From assembly GCF_004135645.1 (NCBI RefSeq), contig NZ_SDPW01000001.1, positions 1,364,001 to 1,428,000 of the forward strand: a DNA stretch of 64,000 nucleotides, given 5' to 3'. Within the stretch, counting starts at the first letter, position 1; every line of letters starts with the position of its first letter. Shown here piece by piece: positions 14,759-23,222 of this stretch. Under the pieces are notes generated by a model. That model had not been told where the DNA came from. It did not search any database and was given only the letters and a program-made list of their open reading frames with translations. The translations under genes were made by a program, and so were the position numbers. Source of the DNA: Senegalimassilia faecalis (GTDB taxonomy: Bacteria; Actinomycetota; Coriobacteriia; Coriobacteriales; Eggerthellaceae).

Positions 14759-16192
14759 ATGGGACCTTCAAGCGAGCGCCTCAGGAGTCTTTCGGGGCGC
14801 ATCTTCACAAGCGTGCTCGTGTTCACGCTTGGCATCGTGCTGGTGTTCGCCGTGGCCTTGACCAGCATCTTCTACTACTCGTACGAGTGCGATGCCGAGC
14901 AGGCGCTGTCCGAGGCGGCTTCGCGCGCGGCGTCGTATCTTGACGACGCCCCTGCCTCCGACGTTACCACGTTGCTTTCCCAGCAGTTCAGCGGGGTGAC
15001 GCGCTACACGCTTATCAGCGAAAACGGGCTGGTGCTCTACGATAGCCAGGCAAACGCCGATCAAATGGACAACCATGCGTCGCGCCCTGAGGTTAGCCAG
15101 GCCGCCCGCACGGGCGGGGCGGTAAGCATGCGCTATTCTGACACGCTTGGCACCGACACGGTATATGCCGCCGAAAAGCTGTCCGACGGCCGCATCGTGC
15201 GCCTTTCGGAAACGCGTCACTCGCTGTTCGCGTTCTTGGGCGAAATGCTCTTGCCCGTTGCGGTGGCGTTGGTCGTGGCTGCCGGCCTGGTGTTTCTGCT
15301 TTCGCGCATCCTGACGAAGCACATCATGAAGCCCATCGATGCGCTTGACATGGCCGAGCCGCTTGAGAACGAGATTTACGAGGAAATGGTGCCGCTGCTG
15401 CAGCGCATCGACGATCAGCAAACGCTGCTCAAGAAGCAGAACAAAGAGCTTGCCGAGGCCGAATCGATGCGCCGCGACTTCTCCAGCAACGTCAGCCACG
15501 AAATGAAAACGCCGCTGCAGGTCATTTCGGGATACGCCGAGCTCATGAAGAACGACATGGTGCTGCCGGGCGATCGCCAGAAGTTCGCGGGCCTTATCTA
15601 CGACGAGGCCCAGGCGATGCGCGGGCTTATCAACGACGTGCTGACGCTGTCGAAGCTCGACGAAAGCGCGTTCACGCGCGAGGACCTTCCCATCAATGTG
15701 CGCGGCGTGGCCGACCGCATGGACGACCGGCTGTCCTCGTTCGCCTCTGACCGGGATGTTTCCGTCAAGGTGGAAGGCGATTCCGCGTTCATCCGCGGCA
15801 GCGAGACGCTGGCCGAGGAGATGTTGTACAACCTTATCGAAAACGGCATCCGCTACAACCGCGAAGGCGGCACGGTAAGCGTGCGCGTGTCGCGCCGGCC
15901 CGCCCAGGCTGTCGATGTCGTGGCGTTTCGCGAAGAGGGTGCGGAGGGCGTCATCCGCGAATTGGTGGAAGTGCGCGTGTCCGATACGGGGCCAGGTGTT
16001 CCGGAGAATATGCGCGAGAAGATTTTCGAGCGCTTCTTCCGCCTGGATAAAAGTCGTTCGAAGGAAACGGGCGGCACGGGCCTTGGCCTGGCCATCGTGA
16101 AGCATGCCGTGCAGTATCACCATGGTGTGATTGCCGTTGAGGGCAAGCTTGGCGAGGGAACCACGTTCGTTTTGATGTTCCCCGGCGCGTAG
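14759..16192 (+). CDS. PhoR-like sensor histidine kinase
   Basis: The 477-residue membrane kinase has helices at about 15-40 and 163-183 flanking an extracytoplasmic sensor of ~120 residues, then a short linker with helical register. Dimerisation/phosphoacceptor domain: SSNVSHEMKTPLQVISGYAELM, His247. ATPase domain: N box LIENGIRYN, G1 DTGPGVPENM, F box FERFFRLDKSRS and G2 GTGLGLAIVK. It starts nine bases after the regulator stop, so the two form a pair. It probably answers to PhoU and Pst rather than sensing phosphate itself. Confidence 0.92.
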   Translation: MGPSSERLRSLSGRIFTSVLVFTLGIVLVFAVALTSIFYYSYECDAEQALSEAASRAASYLDDAPASDVTTLLSQQFSGVTRYTLISENGLVLYDSQANADQMDNHASRPEVSQAARTGGAVSMRYSDTLGTDTVYAAEKLSDGRIVRLSETRHSLFAFLGEMLLPVAVALVVAAGLVFLLSRILTKHIMKPIDALDMAEPLENEIYEEMVPLLQRIDDQQTLLKKQNKELAEAESMRRDFSSNVSHEMKTPLQVISGYAELMKNDMVLPGDRQKFAGLIYDEAQAMRGLINDVLTLSKLDESAFTREDLPINVRGVADRMDDRLSSFASDRDVSVKVEGDSAFIRGSETLAEEMLYNLIENGIRYNREGGTVSVRVSRRPAQAVDVVAFREEGAEGVIRELVEVRVSDTGPGVPENMREKIFERFFRLDKSRSKETGGTGLGLAIVKHAVQYHHGVIAVEGKLGEGTTFVLMFPGA

Positions 16193-16206
16193 GGCGAAAA
16201 AGGGCA

Positions 16207-16384
16207 CAAAAAAGTTCCGCCCCTGGCCGGAAGGATGAACCCACCTCAGTCAAGGTGGGTGCTCGCAGCATGCTTCCCGGCTTTCGTGCCAACGGGTACG
16301 AATCTCCGTTCCACAGGCTATCTTGAGCTCCCTCAGAAATAGCATCGGTCCATCGCAAAAGTACGGCGACAAGGGCGGAACCTG
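16207..16384 (-). ncRNA. ssrS: Probable 6S RNA
   Basis: On the minus strand a ~178 nt transcript starts below a good promoter. A 9 bp closing stem pairs GTTCCGCCC with GGGCGGAAC (16373-16381 with 16214-16222) and is followed at once by TTTTTT. Inside are a GCTAT/ATAGC hairpin (16318-16344) and an 8 bp hairpin ACCCACCT/AGGTGGGT (16239-16260), in a GCACCCACCUUG setting that recalls 6S RNA. Length, long closed-rod outline and proximity to rarA (as in Firmicutes) agree. 6S RNA sequesters RNA polymerase holoenzyme. The family call is by resemblance; an unnamed structured RNA is the alternative. Confidence 0.55.
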
Positions 16385-16390
16385 TCTTTG

Positions 16391-16418
16391 AGTATATGAG
16401 GCTTCAAGCCAAAGTAAA
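16391..16418 (-). promoter_or_regulatory. Promoter of the 6S RNA candidate
   Basis: On the minus strand TTTACT (16413-16418), a 16-base spacer and TATACT (16391-16396) place the start near 16384, right before the closing stem. Confidence 0.55.
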
Positions 16419-16429
16419 GTCTTGACACG

Positions 16430-16469
16430 ATCGGCGAAACGTAGCAGAGGGCTACCTTGTTTCGCCGAT
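16430..16469 (+). other. Large two-part inverted repeat upstream of rarA
   Basis: ATCGGCGAAAC (16430-16440) pairs with GTTTCGCCGAT (16459-16469), and inside it GTAGC pairs with GCTAC around AGAGG. Only a three-base CTT bulge interrupts the 16 bp. TTGTCTTTGG follows, so it may be a weak terminator or an operator. Confidence 0.55.
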
Positions 16470-16548
16470 TGTCTTTGGACGCGTTTGTGTGGCTGCGAAG
16501 TTGTTGCCGAGGTTGGAGAATTGCCCGCTAGGCAAACAAACGTTCGCA

Positions 16549-16557
16549 TGGTATCAT
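16549..16557 (+). promoter_or_regulatory. Extended -10 promoter candidate for rarA
   Basis: TGGTATCAT lies 29 bases before the rarA start. No clear -35. Confidence 0.5.
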
Positions 16558-16586
16558 GGGTGCCCAATCAAGAAGCGAGGTCGGGC

Positions 16587-17978
16587 ATGGACACATTATT
16601 CACGGCAATGGAAAACGAGCGGAAACAGCAGGTCGCGCCGCTGGCGGTGCGCATGCGTCCACGCACGCTTGAAGATGTGGTGGGGCAGGCCGACGCTGTG
16701 GGCCCGGGCAGCTGGCTGCGCACGGCCATCGAACAGGACAACGTCAGCTCTGTTATTTTGTACGGCCCTGCCGGAACGGGAAAAACGTCCATTGCACACG
16801 TTATCGCGGAAACAACGAAAGCGGCGTTTGTGGAGGTTTCCGCTATCGGCGGCACGGTGTCTGATCTGCGCCGTGAAATCGACGCGGCAGAAAAGCGCTT
16901 GGCGCTCAACGGCTCGCGCACCATTTTGTTCGTCGACGAGATCCACCGTTTCAACCGCAGCCAGCAAGATGCACTGCTGCATGCGGTTGAGAACCGCGTG
17001 GTGGTGTTGGTGGGCGCTACTACAGAAAACCCGTTTTTCGAAGTGAACTCGGCGCTTATCAGCCGTTCGCGCGTGGTGGAGCTGCACGGGCTTTCCGATG
17101 GCGATATCGCGCGTTTGGTCGACCGTGCTGTGGCCGACCCGCGCGGGCTTGACGGCTGCTACACGCTTGAGCCTGCGGCGCGCAGCGCCATCGTGCTTTT
17201 GGCGGGCGGGGACGGGCGTGCGTCGCTTACCACGCTTGAGCTTGCGGCGGGCATGCAGAAGCCGGGTACGCGCCAAAAGCCTGCGGTTATCACGAAAGCC
17301 CAGGTGGAAAGCGCCACGCCACATCGCGCTTTGCCGTACGACAAGAACAAGGATATGCATTACGATATCATATCCGCGTTTATCAAATCCATGCGCGGTT
17401 CCGATCCCGATGCGGCGCTGTACTGGCTTGCCCGCATGATCGACGGCGGGGAAGACCCGAAATACATTGCGCGGCGCATGTTCATCCACGCGTCTGAAGA
17501 CGTTGGCAACGCCGATCCTCAAGCGCTGCTGGTGGCCGAGGCCGCATTCAAGGCTGCCGAGGTCATCGGGTACCCGGAGTGCCGCATCAACCTGGCGCAA
17601 GCGGCGGTGTACATTGCGCTTGCGCCGAAAAGCAACGCCGCGGAAGCTGGCATCGACGCCGCGTTGGCTGAGGTGCGCCATGGGCCGAAACGTGATGTGC
17701 CCGACTACCTGCGCGATCGTCATCGTCCGGGCTCGGAAAGCTATGGGGAGTATAAGTACCCGCACGACTATCCAGGTGGCTGGGTTGATCAGCGCTATTT
17801 GCCGCAGGGCCTTGAACGTGGATGCTTCTACCATCCGTCCGAAAGGGGCTGGGAGGCGTATCGCGTCGAGGCAACGGCGCGCGACCGCGCTCGGGCGGCG
17901 CATGCGGCGGCCGTTCGCGCCAAGCAACAGCAACAACAACAGCGGCCGACCGAAGGGCAAAACCCCACGTCCGAGTGA
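16587..17978 (+). CDS. rarA: Replication-associated recombination ATPase RarA (MgsA)
   Basis: This AAA+ ATPase of the clamp-loader class acts at stalled replication forks. The 463-residue protein has RPRTLEDVVGQ near the start, Walker A GPAGTGKTS (60-67), Walker B ILFVDEIHRFN (113-123) and sensor TTENPFFEVNSALISRSRV. The family C-terminal domain follows, with PDAALYWLARMIDGGEDP, RRMFIHASEDVGNADP and the tail YKYPHDYPGGWVDQRYLP. The ATG at 16587 follows GAAGCGAGG. The C-terminus ends in a Gln run (about residues 448-453) encoded by a CAR repeat. Confidence 0.93.
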   Translation: MDTLFTAMENERKQQVAPLAVRMRPRTLEDVVGQADAVGPGSWLRTAIEQDNVSSVILYGPAGTGKTSIAHVIAETTKAAFVEVSAIGGTVSDLRREIDAAEKRLALNGSRTILFVDEIHRFNRSQQDALLHAVENRVVVLVGATTENPFFEVNSALISRSRVVELHGLSDGDIARLVDRAVADPRGLDGCYTLEPAARSAIVLLAGGDGRASLTTLELAAGMQKPGTRQKPAVITKAQVESATPHRALPYDKNKDMHYDIISAFIKSMRGSDPDAALYWLARMIDGGEDPKYIARRMFIHASEDVGNADPQALLVAEAAFKAAEVIGYPECRINLAQAAVYIALAPKSNAAEAGIDAALAEVRHGPKRDVPDYLRDRHRPGSESYGEYKYPHDYPGGWVDQRYLPQGLERGCFYHPSERGWEAYRVEATARDRARAAHAAAVRAKQQQQQQRPTEGQNPTSE

Positions 17979-18052
17979 TGGTAACCGCTGGGCAACCGCT
18001 ATGAATGGCCAGTGTAGACGAACGCGCCCAACAGGTAGAATTCTTGCTGGCG

Positions 18053-18061
18053 TGCTATAGT
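18053..18061 (+). promoter_or_regulatory. Extended -10 promoter candidate
   Basis: TGCTATAGT, 35 bases before the GTG start at 18097; likely starts the transcript running into the permease gene and alaS. Confidence 0.5.
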
Positions 18062-18096
18062 TGGCGCGGATAACGTGCAGGTAAAGGAGGCGCTCG

Positions 18097-18708
18097 GTGG
18101 AATTCGGCGAGGTTATGGGCATGGTGCTGCCCGTCGTGTACGTGGTGGTCGGCATCGCTTTGATTTGGTTCGTGGTCGAGCTGGTTGTGACGGTGCGTAA
18201 AACCCGCGCAACAGTCGACGAGATGAAGCAGCAGCTGGACCCTACGCTTGAAAGCGTGCAGCGCATCACGAAGTCGCTTGAACCCGTGGCTGACAAAGTC
18301 GACCCGCTTGTCGACCGCGTGTCTTTGACCGTGGACGCGGCGAATCTGGAAATCATGCGCCTTGATCAAATTCTGGAAGACGTCGGCGAAATTACTGATT
18401 CCGCCTCTAATGCGGTCGGTGCGGTTGAAACCGTTACGAACGCCCCTATGGAAATCATGAACAACGTCACGTCGAAGGTACGTGACAAGCTGAAGACGAA
18501 GCGCGCAAGCGACGAATCCGTTGCTTTGGGCGAAGCGAAGGCGAAAGCGCAGGCCGCGGCTTTGGCCGGCGCCGCCGATGCAGCTGCGGACAAAGCGGGC
18601 AAGCAAGAAGATGCGCCTGCAAGCGAAGCCGCTGCTCAGGCAAAAGAGCTTACGGATGAAGGCCCTGCCTATTTCACGTACGGTCAAGAGGGCGGCAAAG
18701 CCGAATAG
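18097..18708 (+). CDS. DUF948-like single-span membrane protein
   Basis: The 203-residue protein has an N-terminal membrane helix (about residues 8-28), then a long heptad-like helix with repeated hydrophobics (VDEMKQQLDPTLESVQRITK and PLVDRVSLTVDAANLEIMRL), as in DUF948/YtxG-type proteins. An Ala/Lys/Glu-rich low-complexity tail follows residue 145. Function unknown; such proteins sit at the inner membrane face and are often stress-linked. The GTG start follows AAAGGAGGCG, an excellent ribosome site. The permease gene follows after 33 bases. Confidence 0.7.
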   Translation: MEFGEVMGMVLPVVYVVVGIALIWFVVELVVTVRKTRATVDEMKQQLDPTLESVQRITKSLEPVADKVDPLVDRVSLTVDAANLEIMRLDQILEDVGEITDSASNAVGAVETVTNAPMEIMNNVTSKVRDKLKTKRASDESVALGEAKAKAQAAALAGAADAAADKAGKQEDAPASEAAAQAKELTDEGPAYFTYGQEGGKAE

Positions 18709-18741
18709 CACTTCGTTGCATGCATTAAGGGGTTGATTGAG

Positions 18742-20016
18742 GTGTCGGACAACGCGGATCTTCGCATGGAGAAGACCAAGCGCTGGTTTTTGGTGGTGTG
18801 GACGTGCGTGGGCGGCATCTTGCTCACCGGCGTTTTCGTGTACCTCATCAACATCTTAAGCGTTCCGGTTGCCATCCTTCTTTGGACGGTCGTCATTGTG
18901 TTTTGTCTGCGCGGCACGGTGAACAAGCTGGAATCGAAAGGGGTGCCGCGCATAGCGGGAACGGCCATCGCATACGTGCTGATGGTGGTTGTCTTGGTGT
19001 TGGTGTTCTTCTTGATGTTCTCGCCGGCGTTCGGCTTCGGTGATCAGTTCAGGGATCTGCTTCAAAGCATCCCTGGATACATCAACGATTTGATGAGCTT
19101 AGCGAACGGCGTGTATGCCCAATACTCCGACGTATTTCAGAACGATTCCGTGCAAAAGTATCTCAATGATGCGCTTTCCGCCTTGGGTTCGGCAGCGTCG
19201 GATGTTGCGCGTCAAAGCGCTACGGGTATGGTTGCCTTTGGTACTGGCCTGGTGAACACATGCATGGCAATAGGCTTTGCGCTGGTCATTGCGTTTTGGA
19301 TTCTTATCGAGTTGCCCGCCCTTGGTCGCGAAACCATGCGGCTCGCCGGTCCGAATCGTGCCGAGACTATGACCATGCTGCATGTAACGTTCACGCGTGT
19401 CATGGGCGGTTACATCAAGGGCACGCTTATTCAGTGCGGCATCATCGGTTTGGGCTGTGGCATTTTGTTCGCCATTCTTGATATTCCCAACTATGCCGCT
19501 CTGGGCGTTATCGCGGGTATCTTGAACATTATTCCCATCGTGGGTCCCTGGCTTGGCGGCGCCTTGGCGGCAATTGTCGGCGTGTTCGTCAGTCCTTGGA
19601 TTGCGGTGGCGGCGCTGGTGGGCACCATCGTCATCCAACAAGTGGTGTACACGTTCGTTTCGCCGAAGATCATGGCGTCTTCCGTTGATATCCACCCCGC
19701 ATTGACATTGATTGCCTTGATGGCCGGCAGCGCTATCGGTGGCGCCATGAGCGGCTTCACCGGCTCGCTTGTGGGCATGCTGGCATCTATTCCCGCCGTG
19801 GCGGTTATGAAGTCCGTTTTCGTGTATTATTTCGAAAAGCATACCGGGCGTCAGCTGGTGGCGGAAGACGGCGTGTTCTTTCAGGGAACGCCAAAATCCG
19901 ATGGCACGCTCGACCCCATTGCGGACGCCACATCGCCGCATCCGGATATATCGGCGGCAATAGAGCGCGTGAAGGTCGATGGCGGCAAAGGCCCGTTCGG
20001 CAAGCGCAAAGGATAG
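18742..20016 (+). CDS. AI-2E family permease
   Basis: The 424-residue polytopic protein matches the AI-2E (TqsA/YdiK) family. It has about eight hydrophobic segments, the pattern GYIKGTLIQCGIIGLGCGILFAIL, ALGVIAGILNIIPIVGPWLG and PKIMASSVDIHPALTLIALMAG. Members include autoinducer-2 exporters and Na+/H+ antiporters, so the substrate is open. GTG at 18742 is preferred over a TTG nine bases earlier because AAGGGG is correctly spaced from it. The final 50 residues are polar and cytoplasmic. Confidence 0.85.
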   Translation: MSDNADLRMEKTKRWFLVVWTCVGGILLTGVFVYLINILSVPVAILLWTVVIVFCLRGTVNKLESKGVPRIAGTAIAYVLMVVVLVLVFFLMFSPAFGFGDQFRDLLQSIPGYINDLMSLANGVYAQYSDVFQNDSVQKYLNDALSALGSAASDVARQSATGMVAFGTGLVNTCMAIGFALVIAFWILIELPALGRETMRLAGPNRAETMTMLHVTFTRVMGGYIKGTLIQCGIIGLGCGILFAILDIPNYAALGVIAGILNIIPIVGPWLGGALAAIVGVFVSPWIAVAALVGTIVIQQVVYTFVSPKIMASSVDIHPALTLIALMAGSAIGGAMSGFTGSLVGMLASIPAVAVMKSVFVYYFEKHTGRQLVAEDGVFFQGTPKSDGTLDPIADATSPHPDISAAIERVKVDGGKGPFGKRKG

Positions 20017-20073
20017 CAATAAGCTCGCACAAGCTGCGGGTATGCAATAAGGCAGAGTTAGAAAGACAGGCAC

Positions 20074-22707
20074 ATGAAGTACATGACAAGCGCGGAGATC
20101 CGCGAGAAGTACTTGAAATTCTTCGAGGAAAAAGGCTGCAAGCGATTGCCGTCCTCCTCGCTTATCCCCGACGATCCGTCGCTGCTGCTCACCAGCGCCG
20201 GCATGGTGCAGTTCAAGCCCTACTTCCTGCATCAAAAGGAGCTTGACCCCACCTACATCGGCACCACCACCGTTCAGAAGTGCGTGCGTACGAACGACAT
20301 CGACAACATCGGCGATGCCCGTCACCTTTCGTTCTTCGAAATGCTTGGCAACTTCAGCTTCGGCCGCTATTTCAAGAAGGAAATGTGCGCATGGGCCTTC
20401 GAGTTCTCCACTGAGGTTCTGGGGCTGCCGAAGGAAAAGCTGTACTTCACCGTCTTCGAAGACGATGACGAAACCATCGAAATCTGGAAGTCTTTGGGCG
20501 TTGCCGAAGACCACATCTCCAAGCTTGGCGAAGAGGATAACTTCTGGCGCGCCGGTCCTACCGGTCCGTGCGGTCCGTGCTCCGAGATCTATTTCGATCA
20601 GGGTCCCGAGGTTGGCTGCGGCAAGCCCGACTGCAAGCCCGGCTGTGATTGCGACCGCTTCCTCGAGTACTGGAACTGCGTGTTCACACAGTTTGACGGT
20701 CAGGAAGACGGCACGCTTGCTCCGCTGCAAACGAAGAACATCGATACCGGCATGGGCCTTGAGCGCATGGCCGCTATCATGCAGGGCGTTACGAACAACT
20801 ACGACACCGATGTGCTGCGCAGCCTTGTTGCGGTGGGCGAGCGCTTGGCGGGCGTGGAGTACGGCAAGGACGAAGCAGCTGACTTGTGTCTGCGCATCAT
20901 CGCCGACCACAGCCGTTCGGTCACGTTCATGATTGCCGACGGCATTCTGCCGTCTAACGAGGGCCGCGGCTACGTGCTGCGTCGCTTGCTGCGTCGTGCG
21001 GTTATGAAGGGCCACATGCTCGGCCTCGACAAGCCGTTCCTGAATGAGTACGTGGACGAAGTCGTGAAGCTCATGGGCAGCGTGTACCCTGAAATCGTGG
21101 AGAACCGTGAGCTTATCCGCGGCATCATCCTGTCCGAGGAAGAGCGCTTCGGCGCCAACCTGCGCCAGGGCCGCGCGTTCCTTTCCGACGCGCTTGATAA
21201 GCTTGATGGCACGGTGCTGCCGGGCGATCAAGCATTCACGCTGCATGACACGTACGGCTTTCCGGTCGACATCACGCGCGAGCTGTGCGAAGAGCGTGGA
21301 GTTGAGGTTGACATGGATGGCTTCGAGCGTTGCATGGAACAGCAGCGCGAGCGCGCCCGTGCCGCAAACGTGAAGGACGCGGAAGCGGCCTGGAGCACGT
21401 ACGGCGGCGTGCATGCTGACCTGCTCAAGGAGCTTGGAGCGACGAAGTTCGTCGGTTATCAAGAGCTTTCCGCCCAGGCAACCGTGAAAGCTTTGGTGAA
21501 GGATGGCACTCGCGTAAACGAACTTGCTGCTGGTCAGCAGGGCGAGGTTGTGCTTGATGTCACGCCGTTCTACGCCGAAATGGGTGGCGAGGTCGGCGAC
21601 GCGGGCGTTATCGCTTGCGACGGCGTGAAGGCCGAGGTCATCGACACGAAGGCTCCCGAAAAGGGCCTGGTGTGCCACGTGGTGAAGGTGGTCGAGGGCA
21701 CGCTGTGCGCTGAACAGGTCGTCACTGCCACCGTGGAAGCCGGTCGCCGCGCTCGCGTTACGCGCAACCACACGGCTACGCACATTCTGCATGCGGCGCT
21801 TCGCCAGGTGCTTGGCGAGCATGTGTCCCAGGCAGGCAGTTACGTCGGTCCCGATCGCTTGCGTTTCGACTTCACGCATTTTGCCGCGGTCACGCCCGAG
21901 CAGCTGGCCGAAGTTGAGCGCGTTGCGAATGAGTTCATCATGTCTGCTACGCCTACGAACATCTACGAGACGTCGCTTGATGCTGCCCGCGAAGGCGGCG
22001 TGACGGCGCTGTTCGGCGAGAAGTACGGCGAGCAGGTGCGCGTTGTCGAGTGCGGCACGTTCTCTCGCGAGCTGTGCGGTGGCTGCCATGTTGCCAATAC
22101 TGCCGAAATCGGCCTGATGAAGATCACCAGCGAAACAAGCGTCGGCGCGAACGTGCGTCGCATCGAGGCCGTCACCAGCTTTGGCGCGCTTGAATACATC
22201 AACAAAGTTGAGTCCGAGCTGAAGGAAACCGCCGAGGAGCTGCGCGTGCCGCTGTTCGACGTGTCCGAACGTACGGCTGCTAACATCAAGCAGCTGCGCG
22301 AGTTCGCGAAGAAGGCGAAGCAGAGCAAGGGCATCGTGTCCGACGACAACATTACGAAGCTTGTGGATTCTGCTGTTGCATCTGCTGCTGGCTATCCCGT
22401 CATCATCTCTCGCGTGAAAGTTGCCGATGCAGGCGCTCTGCGCAACGGCTGGGATATCTTGCATGCACGTATGCCCAAGCCGGGCGCATGCGTGCTGATC
22501 GGCGAGAAAGACGGTAAAGCCGTGCTCATGGCTGCCGGTTCGCCTGAAGCGGTTGAGGCGGGCTTTAACGCTGGTGCCATCATCAAGGCCATTGCCCCTT
22601 GCGTGCAGGGCGGTGGCGGTGGCAAGCCTTCCATGGCGCAGGCTGGCGGCAAGAACGCCGCGGGCATCGATGATGCTCTGGAAGCTGCTCGCAAGATGCT
22701 GCTGTAG
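20074..22707 (+). CDS. alaS: Alanyl-tRNA synthetase
   Basis: At 877 residues this is a normal length AlaRS. The class II core opens with SAEIREKYLKFFEEKGCKRL, with motif 1-2 regions including FEMLGNFSFGRYFK and RAGPTGPCGPCSEIYFD. The editing domain has the zinc-site HTATHILHAAL and CGGCHV motifs, and the C-Ala domain ends with the Gly-rich GGGGGKPSMAQAGGKN. A Cys cluster (residues ~190-200, CGKPDCKPGCDCD) is a common actinobacterial insertion. It attaches alanine to tRNA-Ala and edits Ser and Gly. A terminator follows, but ruvX lies only 85 bases downstream. Confidence 0.97.
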   Translation: MKYMTSAEIREKYLKFFEEKGCKRLPSSSLIPDDPSLLLTSAGMVQFKPYFLHQKELDPTYIGTTTVQKCVRTNDIDNIGDARHLSFFEMLGNFSFGRYFKKEMCAWAFEFSTEVLGLPKEKLYFTVFEDDDETIEIWKSLGVAEDHISKLGEEDNFWRAGPTGPCGPCSEIYFDQGPEVGCGKPDCKPGCDCDRFLEYWNCVFTQFDGQEDGTLAPLQTKNIDTGMGLERMAAIMQGVTNNYDTDVLRSLVAVGERLAGVEYGKDEAADLCLRIIADHSRSVTFMIADGILPSNEGRGYVLRRLLRRAVMKGHMLGLDKPFLNEYVDEVVKLMGSVYPEIVENRELIRGIILSEEERFGANLRQGRAFLSDALDKLDGTVLPGDQAFTLHDTYGFPVDITRELCEERGVEVDMDGFERCMEQQRERARAANVKDAEAAWSTYGGVHADLLKELGATKFVGYQELSAQATVKALVKDGTRVNELAAGQQGEVVLDVTPFYAEMGGEVGDAGVIACDGVKAEVIDTKAPEKGLVCHVVKVVEGTLCAEQVVTATVEAGRRARVTRNHTATHILHAALRQVLGEHVSQAGSYVGPDRLRFDFTHFAAVTPEQLAEVERVANEFIMSATPTNIYETSLDAAREGGVTALFGEKYGEQVRVVECGTFSRELCGGCHVANTAEIGLMKITSETSVGANVRRIEAVTSFGALEYINKVESELKETAEELRVPLFDVSERTAANIKQLREFAKKAKQSKGIVSDDNITKLVDSAVASAAGYPVIISRVKVADAGALRNGWDILHARMPKPGACVLIGEKDGKAVLMAAGSPEAVEAGFNAGAIIKAIAPCVQGGGGGKPSMAQAGGKNAAGIDDALEAARKMLL

Positions 22708-22726
22708 CTTTAGCTTTCGCAATGTG

Positions 22727-22757
22727 CGCCCCGCAGCAACAAGCTGCGGGGCGTTTT
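22727..22757 (+). terminator. Intrinsic terminator of alaS
   Basis: CGCCCCGCAGC pairs with GCTGCGGGGCG around AACAA, followed by TTTTC. Confidence 0.8.
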
Positions 22758-22792
22758 CGTGTCTAAGGTTATCTGGTAAAGTAAGGATTACT

Positions 22793-23215
22793 ATGAGAAT
22801 TCTTGCATTGGATATCGGCCAAACGCGTATCGGCGTTGCCGTCAGCGACCCACGCGAGCGCGTTGCGTCTCCTGTATGCGTGCTTCCTACAAACGATGTG
22901 CTGGCAAATGCGAAAAGCTGGCGTCGCGTGTTGGAGGATTGGGAGCCGGAATTGCTGCTCTCCGGCCTTCCGTACACGCTTTCGGGCGAAGAAGGCTCGC
23001 AGGCGGCGCGTATCCGAGAGGTTGCCGGCAAAATCGGCAAGGCCGCAAGCCTCCCCGTTGAGTTCACCGATGAGCGTTTAAGCTCGCAGGAGGCCAAGCG
23101 CAGTTTGCGTGAAAGCGGCATGTCGGAACGCGATATGCGCGGCAAAATCGATATGATTGCAGCAAGCGTGTTCTTGCAAGCATGGCTTGACGCACGCAAT
23201 TCCAGCGAAAGGTAA
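22793..23215 (+). CDS. ruvX: Putative pre-16S rRNA nuclease YqgF/RuvX
   Basis: This 140-residue RNase H-fold protein processes the 5' end of 16S rRNA. The start RILALDIGQTRIGVAVSD carries the first catalytic Asp; LLLSGLPYTLSGEEGSQA, PVEFTDERLSSQEA and the C-terminal GKIDMIAASVFLQAWLD carry the other conserved acidic residues. Start ATG follows GTAAGGA. The alaS-ruvX-mltG order is typical of Gram-positive bacteria. Confidence 0.92.
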   Translation: MRILALDIGQTRIGVAVSDPRERVASPVCVLPTNDVLANAKSWRRVLEDWEPELLLSGLPYTLSGEEGSQAARIREVAGKIGKAASLPVEFTDERLSSQEAKRSLRESGMSERDMRGKIDMIAASVFLQAWLDARNSSER

Positions 23216-23222
23216 GTAATCT

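Noticed and set aside
16422-16427. A perfect TTGACA on the plus strand before rarA
   Set aside because: No -10 hexamer lies 16-18 bases downstream; the extended -10 at 16549 is a better rarA promoter.
17925-17945. CAR microsatellite at the rarA 3' end as a possible phase-variable tract
   Set aside because: It encodes a short Gln run with imperfect codons near the C-terminus; changes would not switch the gene.
16596-18356. A 586-codon minus-strand frame opposite rarA
   Set aside because: Antisense of the clear rarA gene, with biased Arg/His composition and no recognisable domain.
19099-23199. A 1366-codon open frame on the minus strand opposite alaS and its neighbours
   Set aside because: It is a shadow of alaS, ruvX and the permease gene. 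High GC removes stops on the opposite strand; the translation is low-complexity and rich in His and Arg, with no motifs or ribosome site.
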